This document shows, piece by piece, positions 50,346 through 63,431 of a DNA stretch of 64,000 nucleotides. The first letter of the stretch is position 1. Each line of letters starts with the position of its first letter. The stretch lies in contig JACSVZ010000007.1 in the NCBI GenBank assembly GCA_014706295.1, positions 51,536,975-51,600,974 on the forward strand. Reading direction: 5' to 3'. Under the pieces are notes generated by a model. It searched no databases. It was given only the letters and a program-made list of their open reading frames with translations, and had not been told where the DNA came from. Both the position numbers and the translations under genes were made by a program. Origin of the DNA: Lycocorax pyrrhopterus obiensis. Lineage: Eukaryota; Chordata; Aves; Passeriformes; Paradisaeidae.

Positions 50346-53300
50346 ATGTGCGTCTCCAACCACCGCACATGTTCATACATGGCAAGAGATATGTCATACA
50401 CAAAAATCAATCATTAACAAGTCTTTCTTTTGTGACAATCATACAAAGTGTCCCAGAGGGCAACCAAAGAAAAAGTTTAATTATATACAGTCACCTAAAT
50501 TGTAAAATCAAATTTTTGTAACAGAAATTTACTAAATTGATTGTGAATAATTACATTAGAAGAAAATGATTTTTAAAAATATAAAGTACAAGCAAGTAAG
50601 TGAAAACCATTCAGTCTTACCACATGACACCATGCTGCTTTTGCAGGAACAAAGCCCACTACCAGATACACTATAAAGTACCTCATCAACATAACATAGC
50701 TCTTATTAACTCATATTTCTTTAATTCTTTGTTATGAATTATAACACAGGTTGCTGAGTCACAGCATGTCTCTTTTCCCAAATCTGTGAAGTCTTACAAC
50801 TCCAAATATGATCTACCAACTCCCTTTATTCATACTTAATTTTTCTGATCCATGCACTGTTTAGAGATTTTTTTTCTCTTAAAAATTACTTTTTGCTCTT
50901 ACAGCATTGCATCTTAAAAGCACAGCATATCTGAAAGAAACAGAAAAGATGCCTCAATTTTTGATTGAAAATACTCTCATGTTGGGAATTTTCGAGTCAA
51001 TAAAATAAACCATGAAAGCAACAAAAGTTAGAATGACATGATTTTAAAATAATCACATAGTAGTCAATTTCCAACATTAGAAGTGTAAACTTCTGAATTT
51101 CTAAATAAAACTTCTAAACCATAAAACATCCCTGAGCTTCAGTTTTGCATGTGTTGTGGATTTCAGCTAATTATGTGGCATCACAGTGAGCATTGGATCC
51201 CTTCTTCACTGAGTAAGGGAAGCCATATGTAAAGACTTGATTGCGAGAAAAAGGGATATCCTGAAAAAGAAAAAAAAAAAAGAGAAGCTATGGATATAAT
51301 ATAACTTATTCAATCTCTGAAAATAAAGAAATATTCTTTCCTTTGCCAATTTTGAATGCAATTGTTCTTATTATTTTTACTTTAGTAATGCCTTAGGGAC
51401 TTAAGTGAGATCAGATCCCCTTTGCAAACACAGTGGGAAAGTTCTTGCCTCAAAGATTTTTCAGCCTATGTAGGCTATGCAGACAAAGGATGAAGATGGG
51501 AACAGAAGCGCTGTACTGTGCTCAGAGATATACAATAGGCTGCAGCAGATCTGCCAACAGATTTAAAGTTCTGCCCCTGTATTCTCAACCTTGACCAGGT
51601 TGGCTCAAGAATAATGTTCTCTCACAATGAACTGCAGAAATACGTCAGTGTAATACTGAGAGTTAATGTGAACCGTGCCTCTGGTGAAAGCCTGTATTCA
51701 TCCACATGAGCAACATAATTTCCACATGGTCATAGACATTTTCAATTTAGGGAAAAAATATGTTACAGACTTTCAGCATTCAGCCCTTCTAGCTTATAAT
51801 GGCTGCTGAATCTCAAAATGACACTTGGATTTCAGAGAACCAGTAGAAAGGAGAGATTTGTTTGCAAAGAAATCCAAGTGATTCATGGAGGTTTCTCTTT
51901 CAGCACTCTGTCTATCAGTGTTGTTATGTGGCAAAAAAAAAGCTTGCATATTTGCTTACAAATGGTTAATTCCGTAAGTCCACACTTGGTCAGAAAGCAG
52001 TTCCAAGACATAATAATTTTTTCTAGCCAACGTGCAAGTTCTCTTATAAAGACACAATTATGTCAGGGGATTTTTTTTGTTCCTCATGAAGCATGTGACA
52101 ATAAGATACTAAAGGATGATATATTTTTCACAATTTGTACAAAAATTGCTTTATACCACACTAAGGACCAAATTGTGACACTTCTCTCGCTCTGGGGCCT
52201 GCTGTCTTACTGCACAAATCCTCTAGTTAAATTCTGTAGACTGTTGAATATGCCTTTGTATGAATCAAGGTTGCACTTACAACACCTTAGTCCTAAATTT
52301 GTGCTTTACATTTAGTGTTATCCATTTTTTGAGGACTGGCAAGATGCATTTCTGCAAAGTATTTGTGGTACAAGGAGCCTTAAGAATGTAGCCTATAAAG
52401 TTCTAAAAAAGAACCAAAGAAAGGATTTGTAGGCTGAGAAAACAACCAGTCATCTTGATCTCACTTGTAGCAAATAGTGTGTTGAAGGCTGAAAATGCAA
52501 ATTAAATAGGGTTGTGTACCTTGCAAGCAAAGCTTTTTTCATTTGCTTCCTTAGATTATTTGGTTTAATGAGGTCTTTGTTAGCAAGAAAAATTTACTAG
52601 AGTTTATTAAAGAAGCCCCAAAATAATTCCAAATCCTGAAACAAGGAAAGGAGCATCTCTGTGCCTGAGCCGTGCACTGTCAGCTCCCACTGGTTTCAGG
52701 AGGTGCTCAGAATCAGGAAGAAGATAACCATCATCTCACACAAATGGGACTTTTTTCCACTGGAATGCTGAGGTTGGCTTTCAAGGAGTCAAACTCTCCA
52801 CCCAGTTTACTCCCTGGATTCAGCCTACAGCTTCGTCTAGAACTGGTTATTCCAAACTCAGCACTGGAGGATAATGCCTTCCTTTTTTCTTATTTCCCCT
52901 GTTAAGTGCTCCTGTGTACTTTTCCCAGACTAAACAGGCAACCCTGACCTGCAGCCATCTACTCTCACACAAACAATTAACTTAAAGCATGTGTCCTAAC
53001 ATGAATTTTGGCTCCACAGCAACCTAGCATTCCTATGGGAAACAACCCAAATTAATAACAGCCTTCTTTCTGGAATACCTGAAGTGCCCTCTCTTAAAAG
53101 AGAGATAAGAATACTCTTTTTTTTCCCCCTTTGGACTAAACCAATTGATTTTTGGCTTAGAATGGTCTCCCACAGAATACTTACAATACTTGCTGTAATG
53201 AATACAGTCAGCATCTATGTTCCTGTATCACATCACTGTTTTCCCTAAGAAAACATGAGAGCTAAAACACTAATCTGATTTCCAATATAATAACCCCTTT

Positions 53301-55695
53301 TCACACGCTCTCACTAGTCAGTACTCTATCTGGATTGGGTCCAAAAGAGATGTAAATGTGCTGGGTTTGTTTCTCCCCACCTCCTTGAAAGCTCGAGTCA
53401 GATCATCTTGTCGTTTCAAAACATATCAAAGTAGAGGGAAAAAAACATGCATTTGTTCCCATAATTTTGAAAACAATTTCAGAATTATTTTGCTCCTCTG
53501 ACTAAATCTGCTGGTCTAGTTGCATGAGTGGCCTCTCCCACGAGATAAACAAAAAGCCGATAGCTGTATGTATATGAGGTGCCAATCTTACTGAGACAGA
53601 TCTCTTCTTTCTGAGCACTCCTTGGTTGCACTTGAACTCACAGTTCAGCTTGAGCCTCATAAACTTCACAGGGGCATTGATGTCAGAGAAAGCACGTGCT
53701 CTCCACTTCCCTACTCTAAGCTATAAAACCTTTTCCTTGTTCATTAAAACACATTTAAAGACTATAGATACGATGGAGTCCTGTGCCTTCAGCTATCTTC
53801 GAGTCCCTTTAGGGACTTGTGCATCAGCACTTTCTTCTTCTGTTTCTTCTGAAAAACAAAATACCCTTTGCATTCACCACAGATCAATTCCGATTTATAC
53901 CATTCTTCTGCATCTCTTAACGAAGCCTAAAAATGACCCCAGGATAAGGCAGTAAGAATGTGTAATTTCCCATTTCCTAGAAGAACATGTTCTTGCTCTT
54001 TGTATTCAGCCTTTACCAATGAAACTCTTGCTTTTTGTCTGTTGAGGTGGGGAATGCTTAAGGTTTTGGGACATGACTCTCTGAATGTTTTCCTGGGTTA
54101 TTCTTTGTCCTGCTCTACATTCTGCTAATTTCAAAACCCGAAAATACCCACATGACACGCACTGCAATGTTCCCCATGAATGGTGTCTGCTCTTGTATGC
54201 AAGACAGGAGAAAAGAGCTGAAAAAGCACCTGGAGGTCCCTGAAAGGACACATGCTTCCTTCTCTGCAGAAGTCACCGTTTGCCATTCTCCCTTGACTCA
54301 CCCATGATATTAATGGGCAATCCTCTGTCCTTGGGTAGAGGGGGTCAAAAGCTAGTGGTTAAGGGGGAGAATGTGGCAGGACTCAAGCTCACAGTCTAGC
54401 AGAGAAGAGAGTTTGTTTGTGAACCAACACCTCATTTCTCAGGATGTGCAATGCAGGTATTGAAGACATTAGCGATGTGCATCAAGGTGGTTTAAAATGA
54501 GATGGGTTGTGTAACTCAGTCACAAAATAGGTGGAAAAATTACACTTCATCTTCAGCTCCTTGTTTAGAACTATTCAGGTAAATTCCAGTAAACATCAGA
54601 GGAACTCTGGGAAGTTAAAGTTTCCAATTTGGCCTTTCGTTTTAAATGTTAGTGCAACGAAGTTACAATAAAGATGTAAAGACTGTCTCCTTTTGACTCC
54701 TTTGGCAATGTTAATTCAGCTGCCTGAACTTCCAGAATATTTTTTCCTCTGTTTCAAATGTCTCACTACACACGCTCCACAAAATACAGTGCATTTCTAT
54801 GCGCCAACTAAATGTTGCTTTGCCAGCCATTGCTTTTGTGTCTTTTAATGCCTTTAATTTACCTATGCAACCTTAAGTTCACATTCCCATATATATAAAT
54901 ATATCTCTATCTACTTTTTTAATTCAACATATTAAAATCCTGCTTCAGGCTTCTCCTCTGATCATCCTCTTCCCATTTATCTTTCAGACAGCAATAAAAA
55001 TATGTAAATATTAAGCCACAAAAACTGTATTACTGTAATTTTAAGGATGTGACTAACACCCACAAAACGCCAGAGGTTTCAAAGTCAAGGTTGCATGTTG
55101 AGCCTGGCTCTTTCGACACTCATGTTAAGTAAAATTCAATTAAAAAAGCTCTGATGAGTTGAAGATAAGATTATTTTACTACTACTACTACTTGTAATAG
55201 TTGAATTATGGGAGTGTTTGCAACATTAGCAGTGTCCATGCACCATGGGCCAGAACCTAGTTTCAGCTGACATGAATACAGCCTGGTTTTGGGGGAAGCT
55301 GCAAAAATTGAATAAGTAGCCACCTTTCCATCTCTTTCTCTGAGATTCTGTAACCCCTGAGCCTCTTGACGCTGATCTAGTTTATTACAGTTGTTAAAAG
55401 ACCCAGGAAAACAGAAGGATCAGAAGTATGTAGGTGAAAGCTAGTAAAAAATTGAAGCTCTGTATCGCTAGCAGCTATTCACAAGACTTGAGAACAGCAG
55501 CAATTAAATGGACAGGTTAGGATAATGGGCAAACTTTCCTAATATCTGTACTGAAAGACCTTTAGGTACAGGTAATGAGAGGATATTAGAAGAGTCTGAA
55601 TGGGAAAGACTTAGGGCTCGCACACCTGAGCATTCATTCATACCCATGCAAAGCGAGCAGATAAAAGATTACAATGGTAGTAAGCGTGTGATGAA
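50346..55695. other. AT-rich unique sequence, no gene seen
   Basis: No gene supported. The longest frame of the window (165 codons, 51818-52315 plus) has no domain, signal peptide or biased codon use that I can see, and is probably chance. An A-rich tract is at about 51,262-51,282 and a (TAC)n stretch at about 55,180-55,192. Confidence 0.5.
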
Positions 55696-55865
55696 GTGCA
55701 ATGCTCTCTCCATAGCTATCTCAGATGCTTTACAATATTAACTGATCAAGCCTCCCACAGATCATTTGCAAGTATGCATCACTATCTGTAGTTTACAAAT
55801 AGTTTTACATGACTTGCACAAGGTAGCAGAATGAGACTGGTGAAATCAAATACTCTGTGTCAGGC
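55696..55865 (+). repeat. MIR-type ancient SINE
   Basis: Order of words: ..gctatctcagatgctttaca.., ..attaactgatcaagcctc.., ..atctgtagtttacaaatag.., ..tgacttgcacaaggtagcag.. This follows the amniote MIR-type consensus (ctcaaagcactttacaa, attaagcctcacaac, ccattttacagatg, gtgacttgcccaaggtcacacag). Diverged, plus orientation. It aligns with both halves of the copy at 15.86-16.18 kb, which supports both calls. Confidence 0.65.
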
Positions 55866-58800
55866 AGTGCATGGCAGTCCTTTGCTGCTTAGAGTAGATG
55901 CAGCTATTCCCCTTTGTACTTTGAGACATTTCCAAATCCCTGTGTGCAAAACAATAGGTTGCAAAAGGAATTATGTATAAGGAACTTTCTAGAAGCAAAC
56001 TAAAGGGGAATCTTGCTGATATTTGCGACTAGGCTGACAACTAAAGCCTTAGTGACCAAAATGTGTCTTATCTAGTAGTCCTATTGAATTGTGTTCAGAT
56101 TTGGGTAGGTAGAAACCTTATTCTCGAAGAACAGGATTTTCTTTTTTCTCTAGTGTCTTACAGGTAGATTAAAAGACATACTTCCTTCTTCACTGGAAAA
56201 CGACTGTAGTAATCCCCAAAAATTTGCTAAAACTCTCTGTTGATATTCAAAAGCATACAGCTAGCTACATTGCTTCATTTACTCTTAGGAGAACTACCAA
56301 CATAAGCAGTTGGCACTTGTAATTTACTACAAACTGCCATCTTCGTTGGAGGCAAAGCTTTGCAGAATCAAGCTGAAGATAAAAATTTATTGCTTTTTAT
56401 CAGCCGCCTTTGAAAATCGGGCCCCAAAGTCCTAATTAACTAACATTAGCAGTTCAGTACCTTATGGAGCAAACAGTGTCAGATCTGAATTAAAAATGGG
56501 TATATCTCTGTCCCAAACCTGTGTTCAATCTCTGATAAAGAGTGAAGTTGCAAAGACAGTATTAATTAAAGTAAGGTGCTTTCCTTATATAGTTCTCCTG
56601 TTGTATATGTGTGCTTAGTGGAAACGGACACTTTTTTTTCCAAAGGCCAATGCAAAGAAATTAGCAAAAACCAAGAAAAAGTGCATTTCAAGTAGGAATA
56701 TTTATCCCTCTATATTTTCTATTACTTTTCATATTTAGGCTTTGGAAACACTTTTAGCATAAATGAAATCTGAACAATGATATGGAAAGCAAACAGCTAA
56801 TTCAAAGCAGCCACATGGAAGTCTATCCAGTAGTTAGCACATTATAGGTACCACAGGTTTCAAATGTCAGATTCAAAAAGTATCAACTGCTCTTGGAAGC
56901 TGCTTTACCACCACGTGGGGAAGCGGCAGCAACACAGATTAGTCCCCAGAGTGATGCTGTTCTCTGCCAGCCTACCACTGCCTAAAAAACCCACCCTTAG
57001 CTGGGTCCAATGGCTTTGCAGGGAAGAACAGAGAAATTATATATGTGCTCTACTTATTTATAATTTGCTTATTTATTATAACACTGCCTCATTTTCAGCA
57101 GGCAAATCGGCATGCATGTTGTCATTTTGATAGGGAATTAGTATTTAAATGTGGAGACATAAACATTGTGGCAACCAGATATGGACCAGTAGCTGTGTAA
57201 TCACTCATCTCAGCAAGGCAAATTACAAGAACTTCTGCTATCAACACTCTGGTGCTACAGCTACAGGCCTGTAAGCTATATCAAACACAAGACTTACTCC
57301 ATCAGTTACAAAATACAGTGTGTTCATTTGCCTTAAAATATAAACAAAATACATGGGAGGGAGCAGCCTGTTTGCAATGACTTCTTTTAAATTCCTTCCC
57401 CAACAATCCCACACAATGTACAACTATTGGCATTGTAGTGGTTTAATCTTGTCTGTTCTCAAACCACAATAAATATCTTGGTCATGACCTTAATGAAGTA
57501 CATAGTTCTGATTTTGATCTTATATTAACTTTTCACAAGTCAGGAGTTCCTCTTGATTTAAGCTAGTATGTAGAGAGATCAGAGTCAGACATATATCAAA
57601 AAATCTGTTATAGATCTCTGGGCATATTTCAGTACTTCACAAAGACACACAGGTTGTCTTTTGGTTTTGGTTTTGGGTTTTTGTTGTTTTTTTCTTCTGG
57701 CAACCATTGTGGTCTCCTTCATAAAAGGTTGTGAGAGGACATAGATTCAGACATGCTGGAATGTAGTCTAATCTCCTCATTTTGATCTTTAGAAAATTAA
57801 GATGTCTTTATTTACTTTTCTTTTTTATACACATTGTCTTTCGAAATATAAATACTTTAAAAGAAGGAGAGAGGTTGGAAATAGACACAAAATAATAATA
57901 AAAAAAAAGAAGACATTGTTTTAATTGTCTAAACAGCTCAACCTTTGGGAGAACAACTCTAACCTTTGGACAGATGCCAAAAACTGCCATTTAGGTATTT
58001 ACATCTGTTTATCCTCTCAGTCAAATGTCTTTTGTCTTAGGTTTGACATGGGATTACAAATGTTCTGACCCCTACAATCGGTTCTCAAACATTGTATAAA
58101 AGACTCCTTTTCCCTTTTTCTAAAAGCATGAACACATACTTTTATCCTCCCTTATTCCTCCGTACCAGTTATATGCTTCTGAGGCAGTTGTTGACAAGAC
58201 CTGCATAATTCAGTTTATGTGTGTGACTAGAATTTCTCAAAGGCTCTGCTGGACTTTGCAGCCAGACTGTTAATTGTCTACAACTCCATCCTAAGTTTTC
58301 AATATATGCTTTTACGTTGCTAGTACTGCCACATGTGGCATACAAAAGTTATGGCTCTTTCAGAATTTGTTTGAGGACTGTTGTAAGACCTAGAAGTCTA
58401 TCCAGAGTGGAGAAAAATTCAATTAAAGTATGATTGCGTATGCTTTCTTCTTAAAAAAACAAATAGCTTTGTTCACTGTGCATGGTTTTTCTTGTCCACA
58501 TGTAATAAAACAGATTGCAAAGGCAGTAAAAAATAATTATCGGAAATAGGAAACTTTGCAATCTCTCTCTTACCTGGCATCTAACCTGGATTTTTCTCAA
58601 TAGGTACACCACCTTGCCACTAAAAACAGCCATCATTTAAGTACGTAAATAATCGTAGCTCTATTGTGGTTTTAAAGAACTCAGAGAATATCACGTTTCA
58701 GCAGTCACTGAATGTTTTCTTCAGGTTTGGTATGAAACACAGCAATAAAGCTATCTCTCAGCTTTATAGAACCCAAACTATTTGATGGTGTCTCTCTAAG

Positions 58801-59040
58801 ATCAAATGGAAATTAAAGTCTGCGGAGGAAGTTCAAATGAAGCTTCCAGCTAGAGCTGAAACATAAAAAGCTTCAAGTTAATTGATAAACTCCAGGCAGA
58901 GAAAGAAGCCTCTAGGCTTGGCTTGGCAGTTCTCTCAATCTACAACAGTCTCAAATACCACCAGGCTTTAATCGTGCCTGCAGCTGGAAGTGGAACCAGG
59001 AGGTCTCCCTGAGCTCTGCACCTTTCCTGCCTGATAAACA
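55866..59040. other. Unique sequence, no gene seen
   Basis: No gene. Around 56,400-56,425 the words gcctttgaaaatcgggcccc resemble the end of a short palindromic sauropsid repeat that I also suspect inside the MIR copy at 15.9 kb, followed by a TAATTAACTAAC homeodomain-like stretch. A GT-rich tract is at 57,657-57,695. Confidence 0.45.
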
Positions 59041-59102
59041 GGAGCTTTGGTAAGTTTTTGGTGGTACCCTCCATGGCCAGTAAATGTCGCATTTCTGCCT
59101 AG

Positions 59103-59319
59103 GGAGGAAAGAAACAAATTTCTGTCATTGGTAAGTCCAACGACCTTTTACCAAAGTTTGTCGAAATTTTCACAAAAAAAAAGAGGCCACCATTTGCCAC
59201 ATCATTTTCATGAAGAAGAATACCCAGAACTATGCCAATCACAGAAGGACTATCCAGGACCTACTGGAGGATATGATCAACAATTCAATAAAACTCCTTT
59301 GTCAGAGAACAGGAGCTGG
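59103..59319 (+). other. Possible exon (unconfirmed)
   Basis: Candidate 217-nt exon between an acceptor-like ATTTCTGCCTAG (ends 59102) and a donor G|GTAAGA (GT at 59320-59321). One frame is open throughout, continuous with 59047-59403. Its second half is hydrophilic and rich in H, E, Q, K, Y and P, like a disordered tail. Two other strong donors (GTAAGT at 59050 and 59131) are nearby. Against it: the acceptor tract is weak, another frame over the same bases also looks protein-like, and I recognise no protein family. Confidence 0.2.
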
Positions 59320-59324
59320 GTAAG

Positions 59325-62300
59325 AAGAATTCATAGCATGAAACTTAGCTGGCGGGCTTTGCTTTTTTCCCATTCCAATGCTGAAAATGCAGATTTACTG
59401 TAAAGTTTAGTTCCAATTTTTCGTTCTCTCCTAGGTACAATATTTGTATTTCCCGTTAAATTGAAGATGTCAGCAGCGAGTATTGGCCCGCCAAAGCTCA
59501 TAAATTTAGTGTTACAGTGTTTCTGAGAACAAGGTCTTTGGATATTTTTCTGTGTCTGAAACGCTGTTGATATAAAGAACATCAATGTCACCTATGTAAG
59601 TAATGTCACTGACATTTGCACTCGGAGAAAGTAAAAGGGGAGGTTTGCAGGGTGTTCACCCTGAATGACCCAGTGCCCTAGAAGGCCTTTGTGCTCCAAA
59701 ATAATGCGGAATTTTCATTTTCCTGTTTGAAAGTCATTCTCCTCACCAGGCCATTATGAAAAACTAGAGCTCTCAGAAGTCTTGGGCAATGTGCTGGAGT
59801 TTTGCTTCTTTCTTCATTTGAAGTTGCTGCCAGGAAAGGCAAGCTAGTTGAAATGTGGAGTTACTTCTGTCATTTAATAATTAGCAAGCACTCAGAAAAT
59901 ATATTATTCATTTTTTGAAACATAAATAATTAAGATGTAATAATGATGCTTTTATAAATAATATTTCATTCTCTGTGAATACACTCCAGGATTTCCTTAC
60001 ATCTTAAACCTACACCTCGCTCCCAGCTAGAAAATGCCTTTTCTGGAGCATTCAATAAAAGCAAATGGGATAAAGGGATCTCAACTTCCTTCCCATTTAG
60101 ATATCTGTGGGAACATCTTTAAGAGCTCTTTCCCCCCCATACCTAGAAAATTAGTCCTTTTTAAGCAGCCAGACTGTTAGGCATTCATATTATGCAATCC
60201 AAATGAGTTGCAACCAGAATGCATCTGAAAGCAGGGGTTTTTTTTACATGTAAAAGCATTTAAGCATCTAACTACAATTTTGGGAACCCAAAGTTTACAG
60301 GCTAAAGAAATGGGTAAGTAGTAAAAGTGACAGGTCTATATTTCAGTTAAACATTTTTTAGCTTATTTGGCTTATTGAGAAGTGAATATTATATAAAGAT
60401 ACAGCAAGGCAGAATTCCAGAAAAACATGTTCTCTTATTTTACGATCAAAGACCCAAGTTCTGGAGACACTAACTGCTGGATACAGTCCCAGCATGCATC
60501 AACCTCCTCTCTCTTGCACCCATGTAGGGCCACTGAACCTCGAACTACGGCCCCTTTCTTACTGCAGTTGTTGCATAAGTATACACTGCTTCAGAGCGCT
60601 ATAATAAAGCTACAGTATAAATGAAAATAATCCCAACTATTTTAACAAACTTATTCCTGATTTATACTAGTGCAAATATAAAGAAATCAGGACTAGTTGC
60701 TTTCTGGGAGTATTTGTGGTTTTAAATGCTTTGGAATTTATTATTCTCTTTTCTGATAGTATAAAGCTGACTTAAAGCCAATGCAAATGTAATTTACATT
60801 AGCAACTTTCCTCTGTCAGTCTTGTGTAAATGTATATTAGCACAGATGGGAAGCACAAAAACTGCAAGTGCAAGCTTTACCATACTATGCCTGGAGTCAA
60901 TAGCAGAATTTTGTTAACTTCTCTCATTCTAACATTAAAACAACTCTTCAATACCTAAACTTAAACAAGTAAAAGCTGTGGGTAGAATAGAGACTTGCCG
61001 ACTTACTAAAGTGCTTGCAGCTCTCAAAGAAATGCTGAAGAGCGACACCAGGAATCCATGAAAATTCCACCTGAGGAATGGAACATTACAGAATTTGCAC
61101 ACAGGGGACACTACCAGTCTCTTTCTGTGAAGTGCAAAGGGGACAAGAAAGTTGGTAAGTACATGCCCAGGTGAAACCAAGAGCATTAAGGTTAGCAAGA
61201 ACCAAAACCAACGGACTGGATTACCATGACTCTCAACCACAATAATGGTTTGCAGAAAACAACAGAGGGAGGCAGTGGAAAAGTTTGCCAATAATCTGGC
61301 ATATTAACTGAATGATGACTGCAGTCTTGGTGCAGCTCTGTCTAGCCCAACCAAATGGTTTCCTTCACTGATGCCAGCTGCACTATCAGGTATATCAGTA
61401 ACCATATCAGTTGTAACATGTACAGAATTGCTGAGATCAACAGAAACCCAGCACTTGGAAAGAGTTAAAACACATGATTAGACACAGGGCCAAAATCAAA
61501 GGGCCTTCACCCATCCTACGGGTGGTGCTATCTCAAAGTATAATCACACCCTGGGGTGGCATAAGGCTATTTATCAACTAACTTGCCTATATTTGAGATG
61601 GGCAAGACAGAAACTTTTGTTTAGCATGCATTTAAACGCTGCCAAGCAAGAATTGCAGCTGTGACAACCATCCTGTGAAGCTCTCAATTGGGAAAAAAAA
61701 AGAAAGGAATGAATCAATGAATAAAAGGTGTGTGAAAACACGGACACACAGGCACATAAAACCCCTCTGCCATGAAGCACATGACACTGAGGGAAGACAG
61801 GAATAGAAGAGAGCAGGAACATGGACTGCTGTATGAATTGGTGGCCTAAAACTTTTACCCACTTGTTTATATGTATGTTATTTCCATGGCAGAAGTCCAC
61901 AGACCATCTAAATTAATTAGTCTGCTAGTTAGTGATACGGACAAGTACCACCCACAACCAGAGCACCAGAAAGAACACAGTTTCTTATCTTTTTATTCTG
62001 TTCTGATCTGCAATGACTAAAGGGAAAGGAAACTGTAAGAATCCCTATGCCTTTACATGATACACAGAGACGTACATCTTTTTACTAATATATTCACTTT
62101 ACAGTCAGGCTCAACATGGAACTCTCAGAACATCCTTATTAAGGATGTTCATTGAGAAACGGCTGTCAAGATCCCAAACCATTCAATGACCCCTTCAGAA
62201 TTTTGCTTGGAAAATAGAATAACTAGAATGGGCAAGGTTGAAAAATTAAAGTATGTGAATGGTATTAGTGAAAACCAACCCTTCTCTTTGTCGTGCCTCA

Positions 62301-63355
62301 CGAAAAAGAAAAGAAAAAAGGGAAGGAAAAGGTAAGAGATCCAAAGCTTCTTCCTTTGAACTAGAGCTAATATGCATAGAGGAAAAAAAGGACTTGAATT
62401 TTCACAGTGAATTGGCATACTGTGCAATTTAATGCCAGAATAGGTCAGTAAGTCAAATACCATAACTGGATTTTTTAAAGAGCTGTATGTTTCATGACAA
62501 CTAGCAACTTTTGGAGCTATCTGAACTAAGATAATGAGGATAATCAAATCTCATGCTTCATTCTACAAAATGATTACCTATAGGAGCTGAGCAAAGATTT
62601 CTCCTCCAAATGCTAACCGCATTGTTGGTAGGTTGATTTATTTTCTTGCAAGGAGGAAGCTTTCCCTTTCCTCTGCTGCACTGAATATGTTCTGTGCTGA
62701 GAAGAGGATACCAGCTTGCTTTGCCAGGTATGCCAAAGCCTATTTAAAGATCTGACTTGGAAGGGAAATCTACTGCATGTGAATTTAAGCTAATGCATTT
62801 TATCTCACGAATGGGGCAGCTGAAGAGAGCTTGCACGGTTGGTTACAACAAGTCAGCTGATAGGCACTAAGTTGTTAAACTGCCATAATGTAATTGTCTC
62901 CCACACTGTGCCCATATCCTGAGGAGGAAAGGGACAAATAGCTGAGCACGCTGAGATACCATGAGGTAAAGCCAGTGTGGTTTTTTTCCACGGTTTTTGG
63001 GATTTTTCACAGACTGCCTACACTTTGCAAGCAAACATGTTTGTCAGTACTTTTAAAAAGCAGACTGCTGTGTAATTTTGGAGTCTTCCTGTTCTTCTCC
63101 TCTACTTCTCTCTTCTTATAAGCACATTCACACACAGACACACTCTTACAGAGAGAAACCCTAAATAGCCATATTTGTTTCTCAAGGCTGACTAATGTGG
63201 TGAATATTAAAACTCACATGGAAATTCTCCTTTGGGTGAATGATCTGAGAGTGTTGGAAATTCTTCACACACATGTCCACAACATCCACAGCTTCACAGA
63301 CAGACACAGGTAGGCTGAAAGAGCAATCAGGATACCATCTGTGTTTGGCAGAAGA
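59325..63355. other. Unique sequence, no gene seen
   Basis: AT-rich, no gene or repeat recognised. Minus-strand frames at 60935-61291, 61574-61900 and 62149-62547 show hydrophobic stretches typical of antisense A-rich DNA but no family motif. Confidence 0.5.
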
Positions 63356-63399
63356 TTTCTAACCACTTTGCTGCTCTCTCTCTCTCTTGTCTCTCTCAG

Positions 63400-63431
63400 T
63401 GTGAAGAGACAGAGGAACCCATGGAGATTCG
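63400..63431 (+). other. Possible 32-nt micro-exon (unconfirmed)
   Basis: All splicing signals are in order on the plus strand. A branch-point-like TTCTAACC lies at 63357-63364, about 37 bases upstream of the acceptor. A C/T tract (63371-63397) ends in CAG at 63397-63399. After 32 bases comes a donor G|GTGAGA (GT at 63432-63433). The exon contains an ATG in good context (CCCATGG, ATG at 63421). Two of three frames are open; 32 nt is not a multiple of three, so a coding exon would shift frame. I do not recognise the peptide, and a non-coding transcript is equally likely. Confidence 0.3.

Noticed and set aside
50110..50521. Long frames of repeating EG/ER, SP, LP and LS residues
   Set aside because: All six frames are open because the purine array has no stop codons. 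They are artefacts of the repeat, not genes.
51818..52315. 165-codon plus-strand frame, the longest in the window
   Set aside because: No domain, signal peptide, repeat protein motif or flanking splice sites; AT-rich composition. A frame this long is not surprising in 64 kb scanned in six frames.
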